Shown here: piece by piece, positions 8,942 to 16,661 of the stretch
Layout of the letters: the number at the start of each line of letters is the position of its first letter
How positions within the stretch are numbered: position 1 is the stretch's first letter
NCBI GenBank assembly: GCA_011392765.1
Contig: WYCW01000003.1
Location: 416,465 to 480,464 of the forward strand
Length of the DNA stretch: 64,000 bases
Source: Candidatus Thiosymbion ectosymbiont of Catanema sp. Cochon2018
Lineage (GTDB): Bacteria > Pseudomonadota > Gammaproteobacteria > Chromatiales > Chromatiaceae
Reading direction: 5' to 3'
Made by a program: the position numbers and the translations under genes
Notes under the pieces: model-generated
What the model was told of the DNA's origin: nothing
Databases searched by the model: none
Seen by the model: the letters and a program-made list of their open reading frames with translations, nothing else

Positions 8942-11479
8942 ATGGGTAGGGGAAGAGCGGCCTGGAACGGCATCTACCAGATGCTCGACCTGTCTTCTGA
9001 ATGGGAACACCTCAATAATCCATTCCCGGAAGGACTATCGACCCTGATGCCGGAACCGCCACCCCAAGACGATTTGAAGACCTTCAAAAACAAATACAAG
9101 GACGATGACGCCAAGAAAAAAATCTGGGCCGGAAAGTATGCCCTCACCTACAGTTTGACCAAGGACCGGAGCCTGTTCGATATCAGTGACAGAAAAGAGC
9201 TGGTGAAGGTTGTCTACGCCGGGCAGTTGGAGGGCTATCAGGGCGATGAATTGATCGAAATACTCGATGGTGGCATCGACCCCAAAATTCAAATTCGCAA
9301 TCGCCTGACAAAAGCCCCGCCGGGGACCTGGACCAAGCATGAAAAAGTCGCCCACGCCCTGCTGAAGAAATTCCTGATCGATAAACAGGAGATCGCCTTC
9401 AAGGATTTCCTCGCTGTCGCCAAGGGCCTATTCAGCAATGACTATGATGTGATCGATTTTGCCGTCAATGACCTCCCGCCGGAAAAATCGGCGGCCCTGT
9501 GGTGTTCCAAAAGCTATAACGAGTTAAAGACCTGGTCCGAAACCCGTCTGCAAAAAGCCATGCAATTACATGGGATCGATGCCCGTACCACCGGCGCGCC
9601 TTCCGCGGAGGCCAAAACGCTGGCGGCGGAGATCGCGGACCTGGACAAAAAGATCAGCAAGCACGAATTCAAAATCGACGATGCGCTCAAGGACCAACTC
9701 AAGGGGCTGACCCGTGGAGGAAAGCCGGCCGAGTTTGAAAGAAAACTCAAACAGAAAATCGGCGAGACCATGCTGAGCGAGCCAGAGAAATTCAGGGACC
9801 TCCATATCCCGCCATTCGACCTCTCTCGCAAGGGAACCAAGCTGCTGGCCGCAGCGAATATCGACTATCAGCACTATCTGACAACCGGCGTGGGTTATCA
9901 CCGCTTCAGTGTCAAGGGGCTGGAATCCTATGCGGAAGGCAGTAACTTCATGCGCGACCTCTGGAAAACGGCCACCGCGCAGCCGACCGGTACCGCCGCG
10001 GAGCGCGAGAGAGAAGAACAGGCATTGCTGGCGACAGTTAAAAAATCCCACGAGGACTTGCTGGGTTCGCTGGACCAATGGAAAGGCAAACAGGATGAAT
10101 ACACCAAGCGGATCGTCGATGTGGTGAGCCAGACCCTGGGAGTGGCCGTGGGCGTTGCTTTGGCCGCCACTGGCGCTGGTGGTCCCGTGCTTTATTTTCT
10201 CTATGGGCCGATCAACGCGGCCATTAACGCCGCTGTAAAGGGGGCGGTGGAAGCGAGGTTGTTACGCAAGGGCGATGTGTTGCTGCAAGAGGTTATCAAG
10301 GACGCCATGGTCAGTGCCGTCGCCGGCGTTCCCGGCGTCTTGGCCTCCGTCGATTATGGCGATGTACCGGGTTTAAAGAAAATTATTAATAATACCATCG
10401 GCAGCACCTTGGTAAAGGGCCAGATATCCGCTATCAGCAAGGCCATTGCCGAGGGGGTGGGCAATATAATTGTCGCCGGTGGGTCCGGGAATTTCGAGCT
10501 GAGCTCGAAGGCATTCAAGGACAACATCGTCAAGAACCTGCAGAACTATAACCTCACCCAGCCTCAGATCTACAAAACTGTATTGACCGGCCTCTCCTAC
10601 GGCTTATCCAAGGCGGTTTCGGACGGCATCAAGGCCGGTATGACGGACATGGATGATGCGGCCTTCAAAAAGCTGCCCAAAAATGAGCAGGCGGAGCTCA
10701 CCGCTAAATTCAAACCGCTACAGGTGCTGTATAAGAACCTATATAACCTGGCGATGAAAAACAAGGGCTATGACTTGCTGGCCTCCGGGGCGGCCTATGT
10801 GGCCAATCTGCCCTTCGCGGATGATGTGAAAGTCGATAAAAACAAGCTGGAAGCAGAGAAGAAGCAACTGGCTATTGCCAATTCGCTGGTCGAGGCATTG
10901 GCCGAGAAAGGGCTGAGGGTCGATGCGGATTTCGATTACGGCGATGCGGAAAAACTGATCGAACAAATTGTCGAAAAGATGCCGGGGGTGGAGTTGACGC
11001 CGGAAGAAATCAGGGTATTAAAAGCGGAAGTGGACGCTAACTTTGAGGCGAAACGGGCGGCATTGACGGAGGACGAAAAGAAACTCCCCGAGGCGCAGCA
11101 AAAGGAACTCCTGCTCGATAAAGACAAGGGAGACCGCTTGGAGGAGAAAAAGAAGCCCTGGAAGCAAGAGCTGAATGTCATGAAGACCCGTTTTGAAAAG
11201 GAATGCGATGCGATCAAGGCGGAGGCGGAAAAGCAGGCGGAAAAGGATAGCAAGGAGCTGGCGGCGGATATTGAAGCGATAAAGGATGCTAATGCCGTAG
11301 AAGAGACCCTCAAGAAAAGCTCCTCCGACGCCCAAGAGACCGCGAAGGAGAGTGCCAGGCCGGGTGAGGACGACATCGATGTCGTTGCTCTCTCACTCGC
11401 GACACGGCTCTATGGGAAGAAATCCAAGAAAAACCGGGAGGCGGAAAAGAAAAAGAAAGAGGTTGTGGGAGCTGCATGA
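8942..11479 (+). CDS. Large charged protein of unknown function (845 aa)
   Basis: I do not recognise a family. The ATG at 8942 has AGAGG about 9 bases upstream and lies inside the last part of the LamG frame (106-base overlap), so the two genes are probably co-transcribed and translationally linked. Visible features: a soluble, lysine- and aspartate-rich N-terminal half; a hydrophobic, glycine/alanine-rich stretch about residues 395-540 (VGVALAATGAGGPVLYFLYG, then AVAGVPGVLA) that could insert in a membrane; and a strongly coiled-coil, Lys/Glu-rich C-terminus ending in a basic K-rich tail. No signal peptide or catalytic motif is seen. The amphipathic middle and the position after a lectin-domain giant make a secreted effector or pore-forming partner thinkable, but that is speculation. 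Confidence 0.7.
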   Translation: MGRGRAAWNGIYQMLDLSSEWEHLNNPFPEGLSTLMPEPPPQDDLKTFKNKYKDDDAKKKIWAGKYALTYSLTKDRSLFDISDRKELVKVVYAGQLEGYQGDELIEILDGGIDPKIQIRNRLTKAPPGTWTKHEKVAHALLKKFLIDKQEIAFKDFLAVAKGLFSNDYDVIDFAVNDLPPEKSAALWCSKSYNELKTWSETRLQKAMQLHGIDARTTGAPSAEAKTLAAEIADLDKKISKHEFKIDDALKDQLKGLTRGGKPAEFERKLKQKIGETMLSEPEKFRDLHIPPFDLSRKGTKLLAAANIDYQHYLTTGVGYHRFSVKGLESYAEGSNFMRDLWKTATAQPTGTAAEREREEQALLATVKKSHEDLLGSLDQWKGKQDEYTKRIVDVVSQTLGVAVGVALAATGAGGPVLYFLYGPINAAINAAVKGAVEARLLRKGDVLLQEVIKDAMVSAVAGVPGVLASVDYGDVPGLKKIINNTIGSTLVKGQISAISKAIAEGVGNIIVAGGSGNFELSSKAFKDNIVKNLQNYNLTQPQIYKTVLTGLSYGLSKAVSDGIKAGMTDMDDAAFKKLPKNEQAELTAKFKPLQVLYKNLYNLAMKNKGYDLLASGAAYVANLPFADDVKVDKNKLEAEKKQLAIANSLVEALAEKGLRVDADFDYGDAEKLIEQIVEKMPGVELTPEEIRVLKAEVDANFEAKRAALTEDEKKLPEAQQKELLLDKDKGDRLEEKKKPWKQELNVMKTRFEKECDAIKAEAEKQAEKDSKELAADIEAIKDANAVEETLKKSSSDAQETAKESARPGEDDIDVVALSLATRLYGKKSKKNREAEKKKKEVVGAA

Positions 11480-12000
11480 GGCAGGGCGAGCGCGTATAAA
11501 CCCCTCCGAAAACATGATCTTGTAGGTTGGGCAAAGCTCGTAGGATGCGGTGAGCGTGTGTTGTCCTTTCCGGACTGCACCACCGCTAGGCGCGAACCAC
11601 ATCTTTGGACGGTGCGCCGTACCCAACGAAATGCTGATGTTGGGCACGCCGGATCGTCCCTAGAGCCAAATTGGACTTGCATCGGAACAGAGTATCTACG
11701 CGCTCCGCGCCGGCGCTTGGGAGCTGGCAGCAATTTGTTGATCGATAAGAAATTCATACGCGCTCGCCCTGCTGCATGACGAGGTAACGGGGTCCGATGT
11801 CCGTGGTACACACGCACGAAACCTCCACCGCGACCAGCCCGGTAGCTGGTGAGCGATTGTTCAGGAAGGTTCCCGCCCAATGCCATTAAATTAGCTGCTG
11901 GCCGCTTGTCGTAGAAAACTACGAATCGCGCGAATCGACGCGAATCCATCCGCGAGGATTCGCGTGATTCGTAGTTTTCCTCTTTTGTATCCGCTTTCAC
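11480..12000. repeat. Repeat-rich intergenic block
   Basis: No gene is supported here. The block holds a copy of the GGATGCGGTGAGCG repeat (11543-11605, related to those near 26830, 35630 and 40890), a stretch GGTAGCTGGTGAGCGATTGT plus following bases (11839-11875) that is repeated at 27029-27068, a TTAGCTGCTGGCCGCTTG repeat near 11891-11908, and the ACTACGAATC inverted-repeat element at about 11918-11976. It appears to be a nest of dispersed repeats inserted side by side. Confidence 0.65.
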
Positions 12001-12008
12001 GTTTTTCA

Positions 12009-12066
12009 CGTACGGTATTTTTTTTGATCTCGGTTACTTGAAGTGCTATTTTTTACCGTACGGTAT
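12009..12066. promoter_or_regulatory. Possible operator pair upstream of hipB-like gene
   Basis: CGTACGGTAT occurs twice, at 12009-12018 and 12057-12066, 48 bases apart. The second lies in the perfect palindrome ACCGTACGGT (12055-12064). The sites sit 22-80 bases before the start of a HipB-type repressor gene, the usual place for autoregulatory operators of such antitoxins. Binding is inferred, not shown. Confidence 0.4.
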
Positions 12067-12087
12067 CTTTATAGAGGCGTGGTCCGA

Positions 12088-12351
12088 ATGAAAAATGACA
12101 TCGCATATGGAAAGGTCCGGACGGCCGAAGAGTTGGGCCGGCTGGTACGTGCGCATCGAAAAAGCCGGCGCCTGACCCTGGAAACGGTCTCCGGACTCGG
12201 TAACCTCAGCACGCGCTTCCTGTCCGAGTTCGAACGCGGCAAAGAGACGGCTGAGATCGGTAAGATCCTGAAAACGCTGCGGACCCTGGGGTTGGAGGTC
12301 ATTATTCAGCCACGGGGTGGCTCGCCCTCCCCATTCCCAAGAGTGTGTTGA
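12088..12351 (+). CDS. HipB-like Xre-family antitoxin/repressor
   Basis: An 87-residue protein beginning MKNDIAYGKV. The helix-turn-helix spans about residues 10-65 (AEELGRLVRAHRKSRRLTLE, then LSTRFLSEFERGKE), the usual HipB pattern including the ERGK after the recognition helix. HipB proteins bind and neutralise the HipA kinase and repress their own operon. The partner gene directly downstream is a fragment, so this is probably an orphan repressor. Start chosen at 12088 rather than 12043 because the HTH family begins there. Confidence 0.8.
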   Translation: MKNDIAYGKVRTAEELGRLVRAHRKSRRLTLETVSGLGNLSTRFLSEFERGKETAEIGKILKTLRTLGLEVIIQPRGGSPSPFPRVC

Positions 12352-12364
12352 CATTTAGGTCTAA

Positions 12365-12658
12365 GTGACTGATTCCAAGCGCGGACAGATCTATGCGGCT
12401 TGGCCGGTAGACGAGCGTCCCCGGCTGTCGCTGGCCGGTGCCCAGGACAAATGCCCGGTCCTGGTGCGAGACGGCAGCTATTTCCTGCCCCAGGGAGAGG
12501 CACCGTCCAGCCACATCCTCAAATTCGAGTTGGCGGACTATCGTCACCTACCCGCCTACGAAAGCTTCACCACGCTACTGGCCGGATCGATCGGTCTGCC
12601 GGTAACGGCTACCGAGCTGTGCTCGATCCAATACGGATGTTCTCAATCTGATACCTGA
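12365..12658 (+). pseudogene. HipA-like kinase fragment
   Basis: About 97 codons from a possible GTG at 12365. The segment with RLSLAGAQDKCPV, then FLPQGEAPSSHILK and SFTTLLAGSIGLPV, matches the start of the HipA kinase core. Both the N-terminal subdomain and the whole catalytic C-lobe of a normal 400-plus-residue HipA are missing, so it cannot phosphorylate GltX-type targets. It ends against the convergent Hpt gene, overlapping it by about 16 bases, which suggests that a deletion joined two unrelated regions. Confidence 0.75.
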
Positions 12659-12996
12659 CCCCGAATCCAATCCAGCGTCGTTTGCAACGCCTTGCAGAAC
12701 TCTTCGATCTCTTCCGCCGGCGCCGTCGTTTCCTCCCTGATCCGCGTCTCCAGCGCTTCCGCCCGCGCTTGGAGCTCGTCGGCCCCGAGATAGAAATAGG
12801 TCCCCTTGACCTTGTGGGCCCATCCCTCGATCGCCCGATAATCACTCGATTCCCGGGCCTCCCGTACCCGTTGGGGGATATTCTCCTGATCCCGCAGCAA
12901 GGTGGGGAACATGGTTTCGAGTCGTTTGCGATCTATACCTAAGCGTTGGGCGCCCTTGTCGAGATCAAGCCCAAGTGATTGTTCGTGTTTGTCCAT
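12643..12996 (-). CDS. Hpt phosphotransfer protein
   Basis: A 117-residue single-domain histidine phosphotransfer protein. The phosphorylatable histidine is in GWAHKVKGTYFYLGA (about residue 61), with the following K-x-x-G and a helical bundle of normal Hpt length. It starts 12 bases after the stop of the hybrid kinase gene on the same strand, so the two form an operon. The likely role is to carry phosphate from the kinase receiver domains to a response regulator, which is not in this window. Confidence 0.88.
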   Translation of the reverse strand: MDKHEQSLGLDLDKGAQRLGIDRKRLETMFPTLLRDQENIPQRVREARESSDYRAIEGWAHKVKGTYFYLGADELQARAEALETRIREETTAPAEEIEEFCKALQTTLDWIRGQVSD

Positions 12997-14886
12997 CGGC
13001 AGAGCCCCTTATGATTTGCCGGCATCCGGGAGAACGGAGGAAGAGAGCCATTCCCCTACCTTTTGCGATAATACCGCCTGGTCGATCGGTTTGACCAGAT
13101 AGTCGTCCATCCCCGCTGCCTGGGCCTCACGGATCCGCTCTTCATCCGATTCCCCGCTCAACCCGATGATCGGCACGGTCCGGCTGGTGCGAATCCTGCG
13201 CGTCGCCTCCAGCCCGTCCATCCCCGGCATTTGGATATCCATCAACACCAGCTCACAGGGATACTCCTCCAGCACCTCGATGGCCGCCTCGCCCTCTGCC
13301 GCTTCCAAAACTTCGATGCCCTCTCTCTCCAGCACCTCTTTAATGATCAGCCGGTTGAACTCCGAATCATCGACCACCAACACCGCTTTGTCCGCGTAGG
13401 CCGGTGGTGGAGAGAGCGACCCTCGCTTCAGATATTCTCTCAACGCCGCGACCAGCTCCGGTGGGGTACAGGGTTTCGGCAGCAACCCCTGCATCCCGAG
13501 CTTCTCGGTCTTCCCCTGGGCGATGTAGGGCGGTTCCGAGGTATGGGCCACGATCGGGGTCGCCCGGCCCTGGTGACCGCCTTCACCGGCACGGATCCGT
13601 TCCGTCGCCTCATAACCGTTCATCTCCGGCATGTTCAGATCCATCAGGATCAGGTCATACCGCTCGCCCTGCACCCGCTCGATGGCCTCTTTTCCATTAC
13701 TGGCCTCGTCGATGACCACCTGCAGCGGTTCCAGAGAACTCCGGACGGCCACTCGGTGCAGCACTTCATCGTCCACCAGAAGGATCCGCTTGCCCGCAAA
13801 CAGTGGTCGGACCTCATCCATGATCCGCCGATTGTGGGCCTCGAGCTCGGCCTCATCCACAGGCGGAAAGGTCAGAGTGAATTCGGTGAACGCCCCGACC
13901 ACCGAAGCGCAGGTGATATCACCGCCGAAGGCGCGCATCACCCGTTTGCAGTAGGCGAGTCCCAGCCCGGTGCCGCCCTGTTTGCCCGCGGTATAGAAGC
14001 TGTCGAAGAGGCGGTCGAGGTTTTCTTTTGCAATACCGGGGCCGGTGTCTTTGAAGCGGAGGCGGTTGTCGGCTTCACCCCGCTCCAGACGGAGAAAGAT
14101 CTCGCTGTCGGGATCGGTCTTCAGGTAGTAAAAAGCGTTTTTCAGCAGATTGAACAGGACGAAGAGGTAGAGGGTCTCGTCGACCCGGAAGCTGAAGTCT
14201 TCCCGGCCGTCCCAGTGGACCCGCTCCCGTTCGACGGGGGAGTCGTAGCCGTATTCATCCAGGGCCTTGCGGGTGGTCCGGGCCGCGGAGAGATAGACGA
14301 ACCGGTCGGGATCGATCGGTTTGTCATGGACCTGGTCGAGGATCATATCGATGATCTGGATGCCGCGCTTTACGGCCATCTGGCCGTGGGCAACCCCCTG
14401 ATAGACCTGGTCGAGCGCCCGTTCGTCCAGGGATTCGGCCGGCCGGTCGGGGTGGTAGGTAGGGAGCTTATGTTGGATGATATTCAGATTGTGCCGTACC
14501 TGCCCCAGTGGATTGCGCATCTCGTGGGCGACACTGCCGGCCAGGGAGCGCAGAGTCACAGTTCTCTCTTGGGCCGCTATGCCTCTTCTTGTTGTGATGT
14601 TGAACGCGACGGCGCAGGTCAAAACAATGGGAATCAGCATGAAAGAGGCCATATCCGCGTTTTCCCAACTGATCGGCATGAAGGGATCCAGCCAATAGAT
14701 GCCATAGGCCAACAATACCCCGACCAACAGATTTATAAACAAGAGGAATATGCTGTCGATCAGGATCGCTAGAATAAATACCGCCATGACTTCCGTCATC
14801 ATCCACATGGTCGAAAAGCCATTCTGTAAGGTCAGATAGGTGCAGGTCAGGGTTAAGACGTACATCAAAATGAAATGCCAATAGGG

Positions 14887-16294
14887 CATAGATGTTCGGG
14901 GTTTTTTTGCTTAAATTTCATAGGGTTATATTTAGTTTTTTTAAAGGTGGCGAAAACCTTGTTAACTTCATAATATGATAGTTCCACAGGCTATTTACTA
15001 TGAAGCAACAAGGAGATCGCCATTAACAAGAATAACATGCTTACTGTTTTGAAACAATGTTTCGAAACATTCATTCCTGCCGAAGACGTCAGGACCACGA
15101 TTACGCCCTTGGAGTTTGCGATCAATTTGGTGTTTTGCTATCTCGGCGATTCCAAGACTTTTTCATTGGAGTCCATTCGCCGTTCGATGATAAGTCATCT
15201 AACTAAATCGATCGGTCGCGGTGCGTTTTGGGAGCGGCTGTCCGGCAACCGCTTGAAACGGAATTTGCAAGCCGTGATGAGAGAATTAATGGTGCAACTT
15301 GCGACTTCGGTCCGGGTGCGTGAGACGATTCTGGAACCGCTTGGTGTTACCGCCATCGAGCTGGTCGATTCGAGTTCCATGACGCTGTTGGCGAAGGCCA
15401 AAAATGCCTTTCCTGGGACCCGTACGAAAGCGTCGATCAAGTGGCATGCGAATTTCGATCTCCTGAGCGGATTGCTGGTGTGGTTTCAACTCACACCCGG
15501 AACAAGACACGATAGAAACTGCTTTCCGGACGTCGCGTCACTGACGGGGAAGCTGGTGATTTTCGATCTCGGTTACTGGGACTATGCCTTGTTGTATGGT
15601 ATTGAAAAAGCGGGTGGTTTTTTTCTATCACGCGTGAAATCCAATGCCGTGATTCGGATCCAGGCGGTGATTCAAGGGCTGAGTAAAAAGGCCATCGGGC
15701 AATCGCTACTCACACTGGATTTGCGCCGGAAGCAAGGTCATATTATTGAAGTGATCGTTGACAAGATTCATCACGACAAGACCTTGCGTTATCGGGTCAT
15801 CGGATTTTGGAATCCGGTCGCAAAGAATTATCACTGGTACATGACTAATTTAACTGCTGCCGCCGATTTGATTTATCCTTTATATCGGTTGCGGTGGCAA
15901 ATCGAACTCATTTTCAAAGCGTGTAAAAACTCTCTGAATGCGAATGCAATCACATCAGCGAATGATAACATCATTGAAAACTTATTATTGGCTTCCATGG
16001 TGGCTCATCTGAGTACGCACACGATATTTCGGATCGGCATGGAACCGTTGGATGAGGAGCAGCATTTGGCAATTTCGTTTCAAAGAGTGGCTAAAGTAGC
16101 GGTTGTACTGGCGAGCGATTTCATCACTTTTCTGTTACATGCTTCACAAGAAAATTATCGAAGTCTAGTGAATAAGATAAAGTTGTTTGCGAACGAAATT
16201 TACGATCCTAATTATAAGAAGAGAGAGACATCGTTAGCGCGTATACACCGATTATTAGTAGAAGGTGAGACCTAAAAAATCCCGAACACCTATG
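14887..16294 (+). mobile_element. IS4-family insertion sequence (1408 bp)
   Basis: Ends CATAGATGTTCGGGGTTTTT (from 14887) and the complement of the right end, CATAGGTGTTCGGGATTTTT (16294 inwards), match at 18 of 20 bases. A 10-base target duplication GCCAATAGGG lies at 14877-14886 and 16295-16304. Family-typical length, duplication size and transposase all agree. The element lies inside the sensor kinase gene, in the opposite orientation. Confidence 0.93.
15037..16275 (+). CDS. IS4-family DDE transposase
   Basis: A 412-residue protein with the first catalytic Asp in ELVDSSSM, the second in LVIFDLGYWDY, and the YREK signature in YRLRWQIELIFKACK (Y-2-R-3-E-6-K spacing intact). AAGGAG lies at about 15007-15013, somewhat far from the ATG at 15037, so the start could also be slightly different. 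The gene looks intact and its base composition is more A+T-rich than its neighbours, as expected for a recently arrived element. Confidence 0.92.
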   Translation: MLTVLKQCFETFIPAEDVRTTITPLEFAINLVFCYLGDSKTFSLESIRRSMISHLTKSIGRGAFWERLSGNRLKRNLQAVMRELMVQLATSVRVRETILEPLGVTAIELVDSSSMTLLAKAKNAFPGTRTKASIKWHANFDLLSGLLVWFQLTPGTRHDRNCFPDVASLTGKLVIFDLGYWDYALLYGIEKAGGFFLSRVKSNAVIRIQAVIQGLSKKAIGQSLLTLDLRRKQGHIIEVIVDKIHHDKTLRYRVIGFWNPVAKNYHWYMTNLTAAADLIYPLYRLRWQIELIFKACKNSLNANAITSANDNIIENLLLASMVAHLSTHTIFRIGMEPLDEEQHLAISFQRVAKVAVVLASDFITFLLHASQENYRSLVNKIKLFANEIYDPNYKKRETSLARIHRLLVEGET

Positions 16295-16523
16295 GCCAAT
16301 AGGGATAGAACCACCTTTGGAGCCTCTGCGGCCAGAAATCGGCAAAGATCAAAGGGATACATAACAAGCTGGAGGACAATCGAAGAAAGAGATTGTCATA
16401 GGGTTGGGGGATCAGATAGATCCAGATCAGATAATAGACCGGATGAGCCGAGAACCCTAGCCAACCGTAGGTTCTTATACTGAGTGCGTCTCTTACTGAC
16501 TGTTGATTGATAGAAGCTTTCAT

Positions 16524-16661
16524 GCGATCACAACCCCGTGTTTTACACAAAAGGGGCCAAATCGGTCGGTCGGGTCAGGTGCGTCTTCCAAAGTTGGCGT
16601 GCGCCGGCGAGGCCCCACGCGCCCTGGCCCGACCAACCGCGCCAAGCGGCCGGCAGCTAAC
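16524..16661. repeat. Repeat insertion between acyl-reductase-like gene and kinase gene
   Basis: Compared with the second copy of this locus, about 115 extra bases lie here. The last codons of the enzyme appear twice: once as GPFCGKSGGVIQYH-stop at the current end, and again as PF-C-V-K-H-G-V-V-I-A-stop just before the kinase ATG, where the stop overlaps ATGA. The inserted part contains the TTAGCTGCCGGCCGCTTG repeat also seen near 11891. It uncouples two genes that were probably once translationally coupled. Confidence 0.6.

Larger units (their letters stand above)
411..9047 (+). pseudogene. Giant multi-LamG (ConA-like lectin) protein gene, split by two IS elements and a frame change
   Basis: The ATG at 411 follows AAAGGG. 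Coding runs 411-682, 1650-1746, about 2341-4251 and then, in the -1 frame, 4251-9047. Removing both IS elements and one copy of the TAA duplication restores a single frame (DQAGK-ENSQAV; STDNK-LLVNRF), giving about 2350 residues. Seen in order: an N-terminal part of unknown fold; LamG/concanavalin A-like units near 3630-4070, 4080-4600, 6460-6830, 6840-7300, 7780-8260 and 8430-8930, each with the W-H-H-L/V-A and LYKDG-type strands; and a long coiled coil near 5500-6200 between the second and third units. LamG domains usually bind sugars or protein ligands; no catalytic motif and no signal peptide are visible. The two IS elements make the present gene non-functional unless only the 3' part is translated from an internal start (e.g. 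2371). The last about 35 residues overlap the next gene. Cargo or surface protein are both possible; function unknown. Confidence 0.8.
13009..16523 (-). pseudogene. CqsS-like hybrid sensor histidine kinase, split by an IS4-type element
   Basis: The 5' part is 16523-16295 and the 3' part 14886-13009. Removing the IS (14887-16294) and one 10-base duplication rejoins YPYW to HFILMY in frame, giving about 698 residues (Vibrio CqsS is 686). Order: six or so hydrophobic helices (residues about 15-170) including the CqsS/LqsS-like segment YLIPQPYDNL; HisKA box SVAHEMRNPLG with His near residue 194, about where CqsS is phosphorylated; HATPase with DTGPGIA and GGTGLGLAY; receiver 1 (ILLVDDE, LILMDLNMPEMNG); receiver 2 (AVLVVDD, LVLMDIQMPGMDG). 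Known relatives sense alpha-hydroxyketone or fatty-acid-derived autoinducers. The 3' piece retains an ATG (14889) and could make a truncated kinase lacking the first two or three helices. It is followed by the Hpt gene and preceded by the acyl-reductase-like gene; no DNA-binding regulator is present here. Confidence 0.85.

Noticed and set aside
13231-14772. 513-codon plus-strand frame opposite the sensor kinase
   Set aside because: The minus strand has kinase, ATPase and receiver motifs across the same bases.
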